From: an uncultured Eubacteriales bacterium
GTDB taxonomy: Bacteria > Bacillota > Clostridia > Lachnospirales > Lachnospiraceae
DNA length: 64,000 nucleotides
Assembly (NCBI GenBank): GCA_900314525.1
Contig: OMVN01000006.1
Coordinates: 24,651 to 88,650 of the forward strand
Reading direction: 5' to 3'
Below the pieces are notes generated by a model, which was given only the letters and a program-made list of their open reading frames with translations, did not search any database and had not been told where the DNA came from. Made by a program: the position numbers and the translations under genes. Below are positions 41,361 through 50,966 of this stretch, in pieces (position 1 is the stretch's first letter; every line of letters starts with the position of its first letter).

Positions 41361-43382
41361 ATGTCTGACATAAATGACATGATTAATGAAATTAAATCAT
41401 TTGTCGAAACCTCTGATATTCCTATAGTTGTATATAAATTTTTAAATGGCCGTGTAGTAACCGTTCTTGTTTCAGATGGTTTTATTTCCATCCAGTCTAA
41501 AGATATGAATCGTGAAAAAGTGATTACACAGCTAGATTATGATATGTATAAGAACGTACATCCTGATGACGTAGTACGAATTGTTAATGATGCAAAAAGC
41601 TTTGCACTCCATAATGTTCCTTATGATGTAATATATCGTGAAAAATTATATGGCAAAGATGAGTACAGTCTTCTACATGCAACAGGATATCACAAATATT
41701 TTCCTGACGGTTCTAGATATGCAATTGTAATCTACGATGATGTTACAAAAGCAGTCAAAGAAAATTTTAAAAAGGATCAGCTTTTTGATCATTCCATAAC
41801 GGAGATAATAAATAATACCAACGAGGCAATTGCTATAGTTGATATAGATACACATGAATTAATCATGGCAAATAGTACCATCCGTGCAATATTACCCCCA
41901 AAGAAAACTTTTGATGCAGGGATTACATTTGAGGATTATTTTTTCTCTGAAGGATCTATCCCATGGATTTCTATTGAAGAACTTATTGGTACCGGAGAGA
42001 ATATTATAATTAATCCTGAAACAAAAACAGAGCTTATTATCAAAGCAAAAAAGACAATGCTTGAGGACAGGGAAGTTTACATCTTATATATTAATCTCAA
42101 AGATGTAAAATATCACGACTCCCTTACAGGTCTTGCCAATATGAATTATTTTTTACTTAGGGGTGAAAATAAAGTCAAAGAAATAATTTCATCCGGTAAA
42201 AAACCTGTAATCTTATACTTTGATATAAGAAATATGAAAAAATATAATTATAAATACGGCTTTCAGGCTGGAAATGAACTTATAAAAAATGTAGCCTCAG
42301 TACTGAAAAAAGAATTTCCAAAGAGTTTTGTATGCAGATTTTCAGATGATCATTTTGTAATACTTACTGGTTCAGATAATTATAAACAAAAAATTTCAAA
42401 TATTCATCATTCTATGTTTAATTTCGGTCATGGAATGTCAATAGAAATTAACGCAGGTGTTTCATTTATTGATGATAAAGACACAGACTTGAGTATTTCT
42501 TGTGACAAGGCAAGACTTGCCTGTATCTCAATAAAAAATAATTTAAATAAATTCATTCAGCTATATGAACCTGTTATTTCAAAAGAGCAGGAACTCCATG
42601 ATTATGTAACATCAAATATTGATTCAGCAATAAGAAATGATTATATTAAGGTCTATTATCAGCCTGTAATTAGAACCAATACAAAAGAGGTGTGTGGTTT
42701 TGAAGCTTTAGCAAGATGGGACGATCCTGTATATGGTCTGTTAACCCCTAACATTTTTATTCCAGCCCTTGAAGAATCTCATCAAATTCACAAGCTTGAT
42801 ACTTATATTATCGACAGAATCTGCAGAGATTTAAATGCTAATATAAAAAATAACCAAAATATAGTTCCAGTTTCATTTAATTTATCAAAACTCGATTTTA
42901 TTTCATGTGATATTTTTAGTGTTGTCGAGAAAAAACTAGAATCATATAACATTCCATGTAATATGGTAAATGTGGAGATCACAGAAAGTATTATGGTCGG
43001 TGATAATTTTATAAACGATGTGATTAAAAAATTTAAAGATAATGGTTATGAAGTATGGATGGATGACTTTGGAAGCGGCTATTCTTCATTAAATCTGTTA
43101 AAAGATTACGATTTTGATGAATTAAAAATTGATATGGATTTTCTTTCAAGTTTTACAATTAAGTCAAAAAACATCATAAAATCAACTATTGAAATGGCTA
43201 AACTAATTGGTATACGAACTCTTGCAGAAGGAGTAGAAAATCCAGAGCATTATGAATTTCTAAAAGATGCAGGATGCGAAAAGGTACAGGGCTTCCTCTT
43301 TGGAAAGCCAATGCCAATCGATGAATGCACAGAGAACTGTATAAAATTAGGATTAACATTTGAAAAAGACAAATCCCATTAA
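41361..43382 (+). CDS. Cyclic di-GMP phosphodiesterase (PAS-like, degenerate GGDEF, intact EAL)
   Basis: The 673-residue protein has no membrane helix. Two PAS-like regions (about 1-125 and 140-235) lead into a GGDEF domain whose signature is SDDHF (residues 328-332), so it should not synthesise c-di-GMP but may bind GTP. The EAL domain looks catalytic: EAL at 448-450 (GFEALARWDD), VEITESIM, DDFGSGYSS at 568, DELKID and LAEGVENPEHY. It should hydrolyse c-di-GMP to pGpG. AGAGGAGG precedes the ATG. It ends in a bidirectional terminator facing the decayed sensor-GGDEF gene. Confidence 0.92.
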   Translation: MSDINDMINEIKSFVETSDIPIVVYKFLNGRVVTVLVSDGFISIQSKDMNREKVITQLDYDMYKNVHPDDVVRIVNDAKSFALHNVPYDVIYREKLYGKDEYSLLHATGYHKYFPDGSRYAIVIYDDVTKAVKENFKKDQLFDHSITEIINNTNEAIAIVDIDTHELIMANSTIRAILPPKKTFDAGITFEDYFFSEGSIPWISIEELIGTGENIIINPETKTELIIKAKKTMLEDREVYILYINLKDVKYHDSLTGLANMNYFLLRGENKVKEIISSGKKPVILYFDIRNMKKYNYKYGFQAGNELIKNVASVLKKEFPKSFVCRFSDDHFVILTGSDNYKQKISNIHHSMFNFGHGMSIEINAGVSFIDDKDTDLSISCDKARLACISIKNNLNKFIQLYEPVISKEQELHDYVTSNIDSAIRNDYIKVYYQPVIRTNTKEVCGFEALARWDDPVYGLLTPNIFIPALEESHQIHKLDTYIIDRICRDLNANIKNNQNIVPVSFNLSKLDFISCDIFSVVEKKLESYNIPCNMVNVEITESIMVGDNFINDVIKKFKDNGYEVWMDDFGSGYSSLNLLKDYDFDELKIDMDFLSSFTIKSKNIIKSTIEMAKLIGIRTLAEGVENPEHYEFLKDAGCEKVQGFLFGKPMPIDECTENCIKLGLTFEKDKSH

Positions 43383-44810
43383 ATCTGGGATTTGTCTTTT
43401 TTAGTTCCTGTTTATTAACATACATTTCTTTGTCTGCTCTGTTAAATACATCCATGTAGGAATTGTCTCTTGAATCATCAAATATTTTATTGTAAGTTTC
43501 ATTTGTCATATTTTCTATTATTGCAACGAATTCATCCCCGCCAATTCTAAAAATATTTCTCTTCTTATAATTTGACGCAATTGCACGAAATCCATCTTTT
43601 ATCAGTTTGTCGTCATAGGAATGTCCGAGGTTATCATTCACCCATTTTAGATTATTTATATCAAATACAACTACTGCAAAATTGACATTACCGTAGTGTA
43701 TTCCTTTTTCCATTCTATTAATTTCTTCCTGATATGCATTTTTATTTCCAGCTTCTGTTATTATATCTTTATATGAAAGTCTTATAATTCTATTAATAAT
43801 ACTTGTCGTTAGTAAAATCATTATTGCACTTACAATAATTCCAAACAGGGCAATTGTTGCAACTACCGTGTTTTTCTGCCTGTAAATCTCTGTTTCGGGA
43901 ACCGTTAGTATCAGTTTCATCCCATTTCTAAGATTACTCGAAATCGCTTTCATTTTACTTTGTCTGCTTATATAATCCGAAATTTCGTTACCATATTCTG
44001 TAAGATTATCAATCTATTTTCATTATTATAGGGTTTGAGCCAGCCTGCTGTTCCTCTGTCTATTGTATTGTAATACCAACCCACATGTTCCGTATCTTTT
44101 GTATCATATTTTGATAAGTCTGTCGTTTTTTCGTCATTGAACAGTCTGCTTCTGATTGTTTTACTTATAAAAAATCCTTCCTGTGGTTCTGTTAAATCTT
44201 TTGAAAATCTGACATAAGCAGCTACGGAACCTCTAGTGTTTTCAGCAAGATTATATGTAAAATTTTTTATATCATTTGTTATTTCTTTACGTTTTGTATC
44301 ATCTCTTATGTCATCTATGGATGAAATTTTTGATTCTGTATACACACTCAGAATATTTACGGATTCTTCTGTTATTTCAAGCAAATTATTAATTTTTGAT
44401 GAGTTATTGGTGCTGATATCACTAAAAGAGTCAGTGTTACTGCGAAATTTATCAAGGAAAATCCGTAAACAAATCCCTGTACTGCAATTGCAAGTACAAC
44501 AAGCCCAAGACAGAGTACCGCAACATATTTCTCCATAATGATTTGTTGCATCAAAAACATACTGTGCTCCATAATTAACAAAATTTGACGTTCTAGTCAT
44601 AACAATCCCAAGATTTGACATATCACCTCTGTACAGATATGCAAGCGAATCAGATGCAAGTATGCATATATTATTAATAAACATCCACCCCAGTATGGCT
44701 GCCTGCTGGTCTTAATAGTCATCTTTTATTAGATTTCTTGCAGCACCTAAAAGACAAAAAAGACATCCCCATATTTCAAAACAAATTTGAAAAATATTTA
44801 ATGTTGACAT
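43198..44810 (-). pseudogene. Sensor-type diguanylate cyclase, broken by a stop and frameshifts
   Basis: The intended protein is a membrane sensor with a C-terminal GGDEF domain whose signature (FRIGGDEFVAI, with DINNLKWVNDNLGH before it) is intact. The gene is broken at several places: it starts at 44810 after GGAGAAAATA, meets an in-frame TAA after IKDDY, resumes in the same frame at DQQAAILGWMFINN, changes frame around the helix YVAVLCLGLVVLAIAVQ (near 44540) and back near 44460, and shifts again near 44010 between NNENR and DNLTEYGNEISDY. The final part also lacks a stop at the usual place after NKQELKK, so the frame runs through the terminator and 185 bases into the convergent EAL gene. 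Not functional. Confidence 0.82.
43368..43396. terminator. Bidirectional terminator between the EAL and GGDEF genes
   Basis: GACAAATCCCA pairs perfectly with TGGGATTTGTC; T-runs flank it on both strands. The EAL stop codon lies in the loop, and the GGDEF frame reads through it. Confidence 0.85.
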
Positions 44811-44831
44811 TATTTTCTCCTTAGTAAAATT

Positions 44832-46430
44832 CTATTTCAGTAACCCCTTAATACCCTCTCTTTTATACACCTCTCTGTACTCTTTTACTTCCTCTTTAAT
44901 AAGTGTATCCATGGTTTTCATTCCAAGCACCTCAACTGGTGCCATATCATCTGTAAGAATTTTATTTCCAGGTTTATATTCAATTAACTCTCTGTTAACT
45001 CTTATCATCATATTTGATAAAGGTTCATTCTGTTCAGATTTTAAATTGGTTTTAAATCTGTCTTTAATATTCATATTTGATGCAAAAAGTTCTCTATTGG
45101 TAGAATTATCTACATCTGCAGTATATACTTCATCAAATACTCTTGATATAGTGTCTGCTAAATACTGATTTATACTGCCTCTACCATTACCGTGCATATT
45201 CATATTTACAACCATAACTCCATCATCTGTAAGGTGGTTCTTTACCAGTTTAAAGAATTCTACAGACGACATCTGGAAAGGAATTGTAATATCCTGATAA
45301 GCATCTACCATAATCACATCATATTTTTCATTAGATACATTCAGAAAAGCCCTACCATCATATGTTGTAACATTCACATCATCTGGAAGATCGAAATATT
45401 TTTTTGCAAGGTCTGTAATTTTCTGATCAATTTCTACTCCTGAAATCTCTGTGTTATCAAAATAACGCTTACACTGTTTGGCAAATGTACCTGTACCATT
45501 TCCCAGTATCAGAATTTTTATGTTATTCTTCTCTTTTACTCCTGCCATATAAGGTGCTGCCATGGCATAGTCATAATACATCCCTGTCATTCCTTTGTTT
45601 TTCTTATAAACAGACTGAACACCAAACAAGACATTTGTAGATAAAACAACTTTTTCTTCATCCTCTGTCACCTGCAAATAATTGTATACTGATTCTCCTT
45701 CATATACAATATTATTCTGCCAAAAAGCAAAAGTATTATTATAGCCCAGAAAGCAACAGGTAACAAATAATATTATACTAATTATAACTTTCAGAGCTTT
45801 TGTAAAATTTACTTTCACACTTACAAAATATATTATGGAAAGCAACAATAAAATTCCTGCAAATATCAAAAATGTAATTGATGTACCAACTGCAGGAATA
45901 CTTATAAAAGTAGGTACAAAAGTACCAATAATACTTCCTATAGTATTTGCAGCATTTAGTTTTCCAACCACACTTCCACTTCCCTCCAAGCTGTCTATGG
46001 AAAATTTAACTAGGGAAGGTGTCACTGTTCCAAGAAGAAACAGAGGAAAAACGAACACTATCATACAAGTGACAAAGCCTGCAATAATAAGAAAATTGCT
46101 GTCCACACTAAATATTAACAGTGCAGATATCAAAACAATAATATATTTTCCAACCACTGGAATTGCACCAATCCATATTGCTGCAATCATTATTCTTCTA
46201 TATAATTTATCTGGATTAGGATCCTTATCAGCAACTCGACCACCGTACAAATTTCCAAGTGCCATTGCAATCATAATTGTTCCAATTATTATTGTCCAGA
46301 CAATCTGTGAAGAGCTGAAATATGGCGCTAATAGTCTGCTGGCACCTAGTTCAACCGCCATTACAGACATTCCTGCAAAAAATTCTGTCATGTATAGATA
46401 TATTTTATTGTTTAGAATTTTTCTATCCAA
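44832..46430 (-). CDS. Membrane protein fused to a spermidine-synthase-like methyltransferase domain
   Basis: The first 250 residues form seven to eight membrane helices of the fused MFS/spermidine-synthase family (YMTEFFAGMSVMAVELGASR is the usual start). Residues about 255-500 form an aminopropyltransferase/Rossmann domain with the nucleotide loop LGNGTGTFAKQC, the acidic EID, and VDAYQDITIPFQMSS. Activity of this family is not well established. The start is uncertain: I prefer the TTG at 46430, because GAGGAG at the end of thiE is ten bases upstream; an earlier TTG at 46448 overlaps that site. It follows thiE closely and may be co-transcribed. Confidence 0.85.
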   Translation of the reverse strand: MDRKILNNKIYLYMTEFFAGMSVMAVELGASRLLAPYFSSSQIVWTIIIGTIMIAMALGNLYGGRVADKDPNPDKLYRRIMIAAIWIGAIPVVGKYIIVLISALLIFSVDSNFLIIAGFVTCMIVFVFPLFLLGTVTPSLVKFSIDSLEGSGSVVGKLNAANTIGSIIGTFVPTFISIPAVGTSITFLIFAGILLLLSIIYFVSVKVNFTKALKVIISIILFVTCCFLGYNNTFAFWQNNIVYEGESVYNYLQVTEDEEKVVLSTNVLFGVQSVYKKNKGMTGMYYDYAMAAPYMAGVKEKNNIKILILGNGTGTFAKQCKRYFDNTEISGVEIDQKITDLAKKYFDLPDDVNVTTYDGRAFLNVSNEKYDVIMVDAYQDITIPFQMSSVEFFKLVKNHLTDDGVMVVNMNMHGNGRGSINQYLADTISRVFDEVYTADVDNSTNRELFASNMNIKDRFKTNLKSEQNEPLSNMMIRVNRELIEYKPGNKILTDDMAPVEVLGMKTMDTLIKEEVKEYREVYKREGIKGLLK

Positions 46431-46437
46431 ATTAATA

Positions 46438-47109
46438 TCACTCCTCAACTATGGTTCTCACCTTATCTCTTAATTCAGATGCAGCGGCTTCAATATCTGG
46501 CTGTGCAAAAATAGCACTTATAACGGAAATTCCGGCAATTCCTCTGCCCTTTAATTCCAATACATTATTCTTTGTAATTCCACCTATTGCTATCACAGGA
46601 ATGTCAACTGCATTAGCTATTTCCTGTAATGTATCATGAGATACATCTCTTGCATCATCCTTAGAACCTGTCTTAAATACCGCACCTACTCCCAGATAAT
46701 CAGCCCCCATACTCTGTGCAAGAAGTGCCTCCTCCACCGTCTGAGCAGATACTCCAAGTATTTTATCTGGTCCTAATATCTCTCTTACTTTTTCGGCTTT
46801 CATATCATCCTGACCAACATGAACACCATCAGCATCCAGTTCTTTGGCTAACATTACATCGTCATTTATTACAAAAGGCACATCATATTCCCTACATATT
46901 TCCTTTATTTCAATTGCTTCTTTTCTCATTAAATCCTCTGACAAATTCTTTTCACGAAGCTGTATAAAGGTGGCACCACCTCTGATTGCTTCTCTTACCT
47001 TGTCTGTAAGAGATTCTCCTTCTTTTAGCCAGTATCTGTCTGTTATTGCATATAATAACATGCTTTCCTTTAATTGTTCTTTTGTATAATCATGTCCATT
47101 AACTTTCAT
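46438..47109 (-). CDS. thiE: Thiamine-phosphate synthase
   Basis: ThiE couples the thiazole and pyrimidine halves to thiamine phosphate. The 223-residue TIM-barrel protein shows YAITDRYWLKEG, GATFIQLREKNLS, INDDVMLAKELDADGVHVGQ and VIAIGGITKNNV, all family landmarks. It follows thiM by ten bases. The rest of the thiazole and pyrimidine pathway is absent from the window, so this pair fits salvage of hydroxyethylthiazole. Confidence 0.95.
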   Translation of the reverse strand: MKVNGHDYTKEQLKESMLLYAITDRYWLKEGESLTDKVREAIRGGATFIQLREKNLSEDLMRKEAIEIKEICREYDVPFVINDDVMLAKELDADGVHVGQDDMKAEKVREILGPDKILGVSAQTVEEALLAQSMGADYLGVGAVFKTGSKDDARDVSHDTLQEIANAVDIPVIAIGGITKNNVLELKGRGIAGISVISAIFAQPDIEAAASELRDKVRTIVEE

Positions 47110-47119
47110 TTTATTCCTC

Positions 47120-47941
47120 TTATCTTATCTCGTATTTTGCATATTTTGAGAGAATCTCTCCATCCATATTATATATGGCATCAATTATTCTGTTTCTATA
47201 TGTAGAATTTCCGTCACCCTTCTGCATATATGAATAACCAATTTCACCAGCTGCCCCCATTGCACATACTGCTGCTGCAGCTGCCTCTAGTTTATTATTC
47301 TTATTAGCTATTAAGAATGCTGTCATTAGTCCGGAAAGCTGACATCCTGTTCCTGTAATCGCTCCCATCTGTGGTAATCCATTTCTAATAATATAACATT
47401 TATCCCCGTCCGATACCAGGTCAATTGCACCTGTTATTGCTATTATAACATTTAGTCTTTTAGATAAGTCTTTAATAAATTTTACAGCATCATTAAGATT
47501 ATCCTCTGTAACTGCATCTTCAACATCTGCGTCCACTCCCTTTGTAGTTCCACTTCCGTTTGCAATTGTTTTTATTTCTGAAATATTTCCCCTAATCACA
47601 TCTAATTTTATCTCTCTTGCTACTCTTAATGCTGTATCTGTACGAAGCTTAGATGCACCCGCACCAACAGGGTCAAGCAAAACAACATGTCCCAGTTCAT
47701 TTGACTTTTTTCCTGCAATTATCATTGCTTCAATTGAATTCTTATTTAGTGTTCCTATATTTATATTTAGTCCTCCGCAGATTGACGTAATATCACTTAC
47801 ATCTTCGGGCTCATCAGACATTATTGGACTTGCACCACATGCGAGAATAATATTAGCAACATCATTTACTGTTACATAGTTCGTTATATTGTGCACCAGT
47901 GGTACATTTTTTCTTACATTATCAAAACATTCTTTTATCAT
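47120..47941 (-). CDS. thiM: Hydroxyethylthiazole kinase
   Basis: ThiM phosphorylates hydroxyethylthiazole for salvage into thiamine. The 273-residue protein has VHNITNYVTVNDVANIILA, the conserved GASPIMSDEPED, LLDPVGAGASKLRT and the ATP-site motif ITGTGCQLSG. It is the first gene of thiM-thiE. I looked for a TPP riboswitch in the 92 bases upstream and did not see its conserved CUGAGA core. Confidence 0.95.
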   Translation of the reverse strand: MIKECFDNVRKNVPLVHNITNYVTVNDVANIILACGASPIMSDEPEDVSDITSICGGLNINIGTLNKNSIEAMIIAGKKSNELGHVVLLDPVGAGASKLRTDTALRVAREIKLDVIRGNISEIKTIANGSGTTKGVDADVEDAVTEDNLNDAVKFIKDLSKRLNVIIAITGAIDLVSDGDKCYIIRNGLPQMGAITGTGCQLSGLMTAFLIANKNNKLEAAAAAVCAMGAAGEIGYSYMQKGDGNSTYRNRIIDAIYNMDGEILSKYAKYEIR

Positions 47942-47984
47942 ATTATATACCTCTTATCCGTTTTCACCATTTTACCACAAAAAA

Positions 47985-48022
47985 ATAGAAGTCAGGTATA
48001 GTTTTTCTATATCTGACTCTAT
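47985..48022 (-). terminator. Terminator after the TIGR00266-family gene
   Basis: ATAGAAGTCAG...TATAG pairs with CTATA...CTGACTCTAT around a five-T loop, and the minus strand continues into seven T. Confidence 0.8.
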
Positions 48023-48033
48023 TATTTTTTATT

Positions 48034-48726
48034 TTAGTTATTTTTTGGTATGTAAGGTCTTATTGCTAATGCCAAAGAACATACATTACGTGTCTGAATT
48101 ATTACTTTACCACTTCCCGTAAAATGATTGACTAGTCCTTCACCACTGGTAAATCCAAATGTTCCTGAAGCAACTTTTATCTGATAATCAAGATTTCTGT
48201 CCCATGCAATAACATGGTCATTATCTATTGTCACCGGTTTATTTGGTGCAACTTCTATTTCTAATAAATCTCCAAATGCATTTACAAACAGATCACCACT
48301 TCCCTCTGTCTCCATAACAAACAAACCGCCAGTTCCCCCAAAAAATGCCTTTCCAACACTCTGTGATACCATTTTATAATTAACACTGTTATCACATGCA
48401 AGAAATGCTCCTGTATTCAATCTGTACTGCTGGATACCTACTCTGAGAGGAATAATTTTACCCGGAACTGATGGGGCAATTCCAATTTCACCATCATCTG
48501 CTGTTCCCGTAGCTTCTGTGACAAACATGCTCTCACCACTTGTAAGACCTCTTCCAATTGCGCTGAACATTCCGCCAATTCCTGAGCCTTTAGAATTCAT
48601 CTTTCCTTTGATTTCCACGTCTGACATGTAGACCATGGCACCTCTCTCAAGTTTAATCATCTCGCCCCTTGATAATTTCACTTTTAGTAATGGATTATCT
48701 GAATCCCCTATAATTTCATAATTCAT
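48034..48726 (-). CDS. TIGR00266/AIM24-family protein
   Basis: The 230-residue protein is an all-beta member of the family typified by TIGR00266 (AIM24-like). Landmarks are LERGAMVYMSDVEIKGKM near residue 30, a Gly-rich FSAIGRGLTSGESMFVT, FGGTGGLFVMETEGSGDLF and SGEGLVNHFTGSGKVIIQTR at the end. No enzymatic motif or membrane segment is visible. The function of the family in bacteria is unclear. Single gene after the nitrogen cluster. Confidence 0.88.
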   Translation of the reverse strand: MNYEIIGDSDNPLLKVKLSRGEMIKLERGAMVYMSDVEIKGKMNSKGSGIGGMFSAIGRGLTSGESMFVTEATGTADDGEIGIAPSVPGKIIPLRVGIQQYRLNTGAFLACDNSVNYKMVSQSVGKAFFGGTGGLFVMETEGSGDLFVNAFGDLLEIEVAPNKPVTIDNDHVIAWDRNLDYQIKVASGTFGFTSGEGLVNHFTGSGKVIIQTRNVCSLALAIRPYIPKNN

Positions 48727-48821
48727 AAATCTAACTCCTTAATATTTTCCTATCACTCATTTATTGAATATTTGTAGATTTATTATATCAGATTACTTAT
48801 CGTTTTTCACTAGAAAAGTTT

Positions 48822-50924
48822 CTAATTTACACTGAAGAGAATCTGTCCATAGCTTGGGAATGGCCAATCTCTCTGAGATGTGAGCATCTCAGCCTCATCA
48901 ACATATTTACGAAGATTATCCATTGCAGGAAGAATCTCATCTCTTACATATTCTGATGAAGTAAATATATCCGAAGACTGTTTAAGCATACCTAATGTTT
49001 CTTCAAGTTTTACTACTGATGTAAGTATGTCATCTGTAAGTTCTGATAATCTCTCCATAGTCGAAACTTCATAATTACATTTAACATTACTGCTTACTTC
49101 TCTCATAAGCTTTGTTGTCTGGGCAAGTCTGAAAAGATATCTTTCTATAGCTGGAAGATAATTCTTTCTTACCATGTCAACCATTGTAAGTCCTTCTATA
49201 TTTACAGTCTTTACATAATTTTCCAGCATTATTTCACATCGTGATTTAAGCTCTGATTCATTAAATACCTTGTGTGACATAAGCATATCCATATTCTTTT
49301 TGTCAAGGAGGTGTGGCATTGCATCTGCAGTAGTTTTTAAGTTTAATAATCCTCTTACCTTTGTGGCCTCTTCAATCCATTCATCTCCATATCCATTTCC
49401 ATCAAAAAGTATTCTCTCATGCTTTGTAATAACTGACTTAATAAGTTCATGGAGTGATTTTTCAAAATCATCTGCTTTTTCTAATTCATCTGCATACTGC
49501 CTCAAACTCTCTGCAACAGCAGCATTCAGCATAATATTACAGCACGCAATACTATTTGATGAACCAAGTGATCTGAATTCGAACTTATTGCCAGTAAAGG
49601 CAAATGGTGATGTTCTGTTTCTGTCAGTTGTATCTCTGCTAAAGCCTGGTATACTATGTACTCCAAGTTTCATTATTACTTTTTCTGTCTCCTCATATGG
49701 TGTATCATTCTTGATAGCGTCTAGAATTTTAGTAAGCTCTTCTCCAAGGAAAATAGAAATAATTGCTGGTGGTGCTTCATTTGCTCCAAGTCTGTGGTCA
49801 TTTCCTGCTGTTGCAACTGATAATCGTAACAGATCCTGATAATCATCCACTGCCTGGATTACAGCGCTTAAGAACAGAAGAAACTGTGCATTTTCATATG
49901 GTGTCTTTCCTGGTGACAACAAATTAACTCCACTGTCAGTAGTTAATGACCAGTTGTTATGTTTTCCTGAGCCATTTACACCTGCAAATGGTTTTTCGTG
50001 TAACAGGCATACCATATTATGTCTGTTTGCGACCTTCTTCATTATTTCCATTGTTAACTGGTTTGAATCTGTTGCAATGTTTGTTGTAGAATAAATTGGT
50101 GCTAGTTCATGTTGTGCTGGTGCAACCTCATTATGCTCTGTTTTTGCAAGAATTCCAAGTTTCCATAATTCATTATTTAAATCTTCCATGAACTCATTTA
50201 CTCTTGGTTTAATTACTCCAAAGTAATGATCATCCATTTCCTGTCCTTTTGGTGGCATTGCACCAAACAATGTTCTGCCTGTATATTTTAAATCTGGTCT
50301 CTTATTATATACCTCTTTATCTACAAGGAAATATTCCTGTTCTGGTCCTACACTGGTTTTTACATACTTAACATTATCATTTCCAAATAATTTAAGTATT
50401 CTCTTTGACTGTCTGTCTATTGCCTGCATTGATCTGAGCAGTGGTGTTTTTTTATCTAGTGCCTCCCCTGAGTATGAACAGAATGCAGTTGGAATACATA
50501 GTGTGTGATCCTTTATAAAAGCAAATGATGTTGGATCCCAAGCTGTATAGCCTCGTGCTTCAAATGTGGCTCTTAATCCACCTGAAGGGAAAGATGAAGC
50601 ATCTGGCTCACCTTTAATGAGTTCTTTTCCTGAGAATTCCATCAGTACCCCTCCATCAGGAGATGGTGTTATAAAACTGTCATGTTTCTCAGCTGTCACA
50701 CCTGTCAGTGGCTGAAACCAGTGTGTAAAATGTGTTGCGCCATTTTCAATTGCCCAGTTCTTCATTTCTTCTGCAACAGACTCTGCTACATCGTCATCAA
50801 GTCGTACATTCTCATCAATTGTCTTTTTCAGTGATGCGTACACCTTGCTTGAGAGACGTGCTCTCATTACTTTTTCATCGAATACTAAAGCTCCAAACAT
50901 TTCAGGTACATTTTGTTTTTCCAT
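48822..50924 (-). CDS. glnN: Glutamine synthetase type III
   Basis: This enzyme makes glutamine from glutamate, ammonia and ATP. At 700 residues it has the size of the type III (GlnN) class, not the 450-residue type I. Family features are the N-terminal [37 protein letters not shown], the catalytic [24 protein letters not shown] and [17 protein letters not shown]. It lies 42 bases after gltD on the same strand, so it is likely expressed together with GltBD as an ammonia-assimilation unit. Confidence 0.96.
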   Translation of the reverse strand: MEKQNVPEMFGALVFDEKVMRARLSSKVYASLKKTIDENVRLDDDVAESVAEEMKNWAIENGATHFTHWFQPLTGVTAEKHDSFITPSPDGGVLMEFSGKELIKGEPDASSFPSGGLRATFEARGYTAWDPTSFAFIKDHTLCIPTAFCSYSGEALDKKTPLLRSMQAIDRQSKRILKLFGNDNVKYVKTSVGPEQEYFLVDKEVYNKRPDLKYTGRTLFGAMPPKGQEMDDHYFGVIKPRVNEFMEDLNNELWKLGILAKTEHNEVAPAQHELAPIYSTTNIATDSNQLTMEIMKKVANRHNMVCLLHEKPFAGVNGSGKHNNWSLTTDSGVNLLSPGKTPYENAQFLLFLSAVIQAVDDYQDLLRLSVATAGNDHRLGANEAPPAIISIFLGEELTKILDAIKNDTPYEETEKVIMKLGVHSIPGFSRDTTDRNRTSPFAFTGNKFEFRSLGSSNSIACCNIMLNAAVAESLRQYADELEKADDFEKSLHELIKSVITKHERILFDGNGYGDEWIEEATKVRGLLNLKTTADAMPHLLDKKNMDMLMSHKVFNESELKSRCEIMLENYVKTVNIEGLTMVDMVRKNYLPAIERYLFRLAQTTKLMREVSSNVKCNYEVSTMERLSELTDDILTSVVKLEETLGMLKQSSDIFTSSEYVRDEILPAMDNLRKYVDEAEMLTSQRDWPFPSYGQILFSVN

Positions 50925-50966
50925 AAAATTTCACTCCTTTAATTAAATTAGGTTTATAAGATTGAA

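Noticed and set aside
47942-48033. TPP riboswitch upstream of thiM
   Set aside because: The conserved core words are not seen; the only structure is the terminator of the upstream gene.
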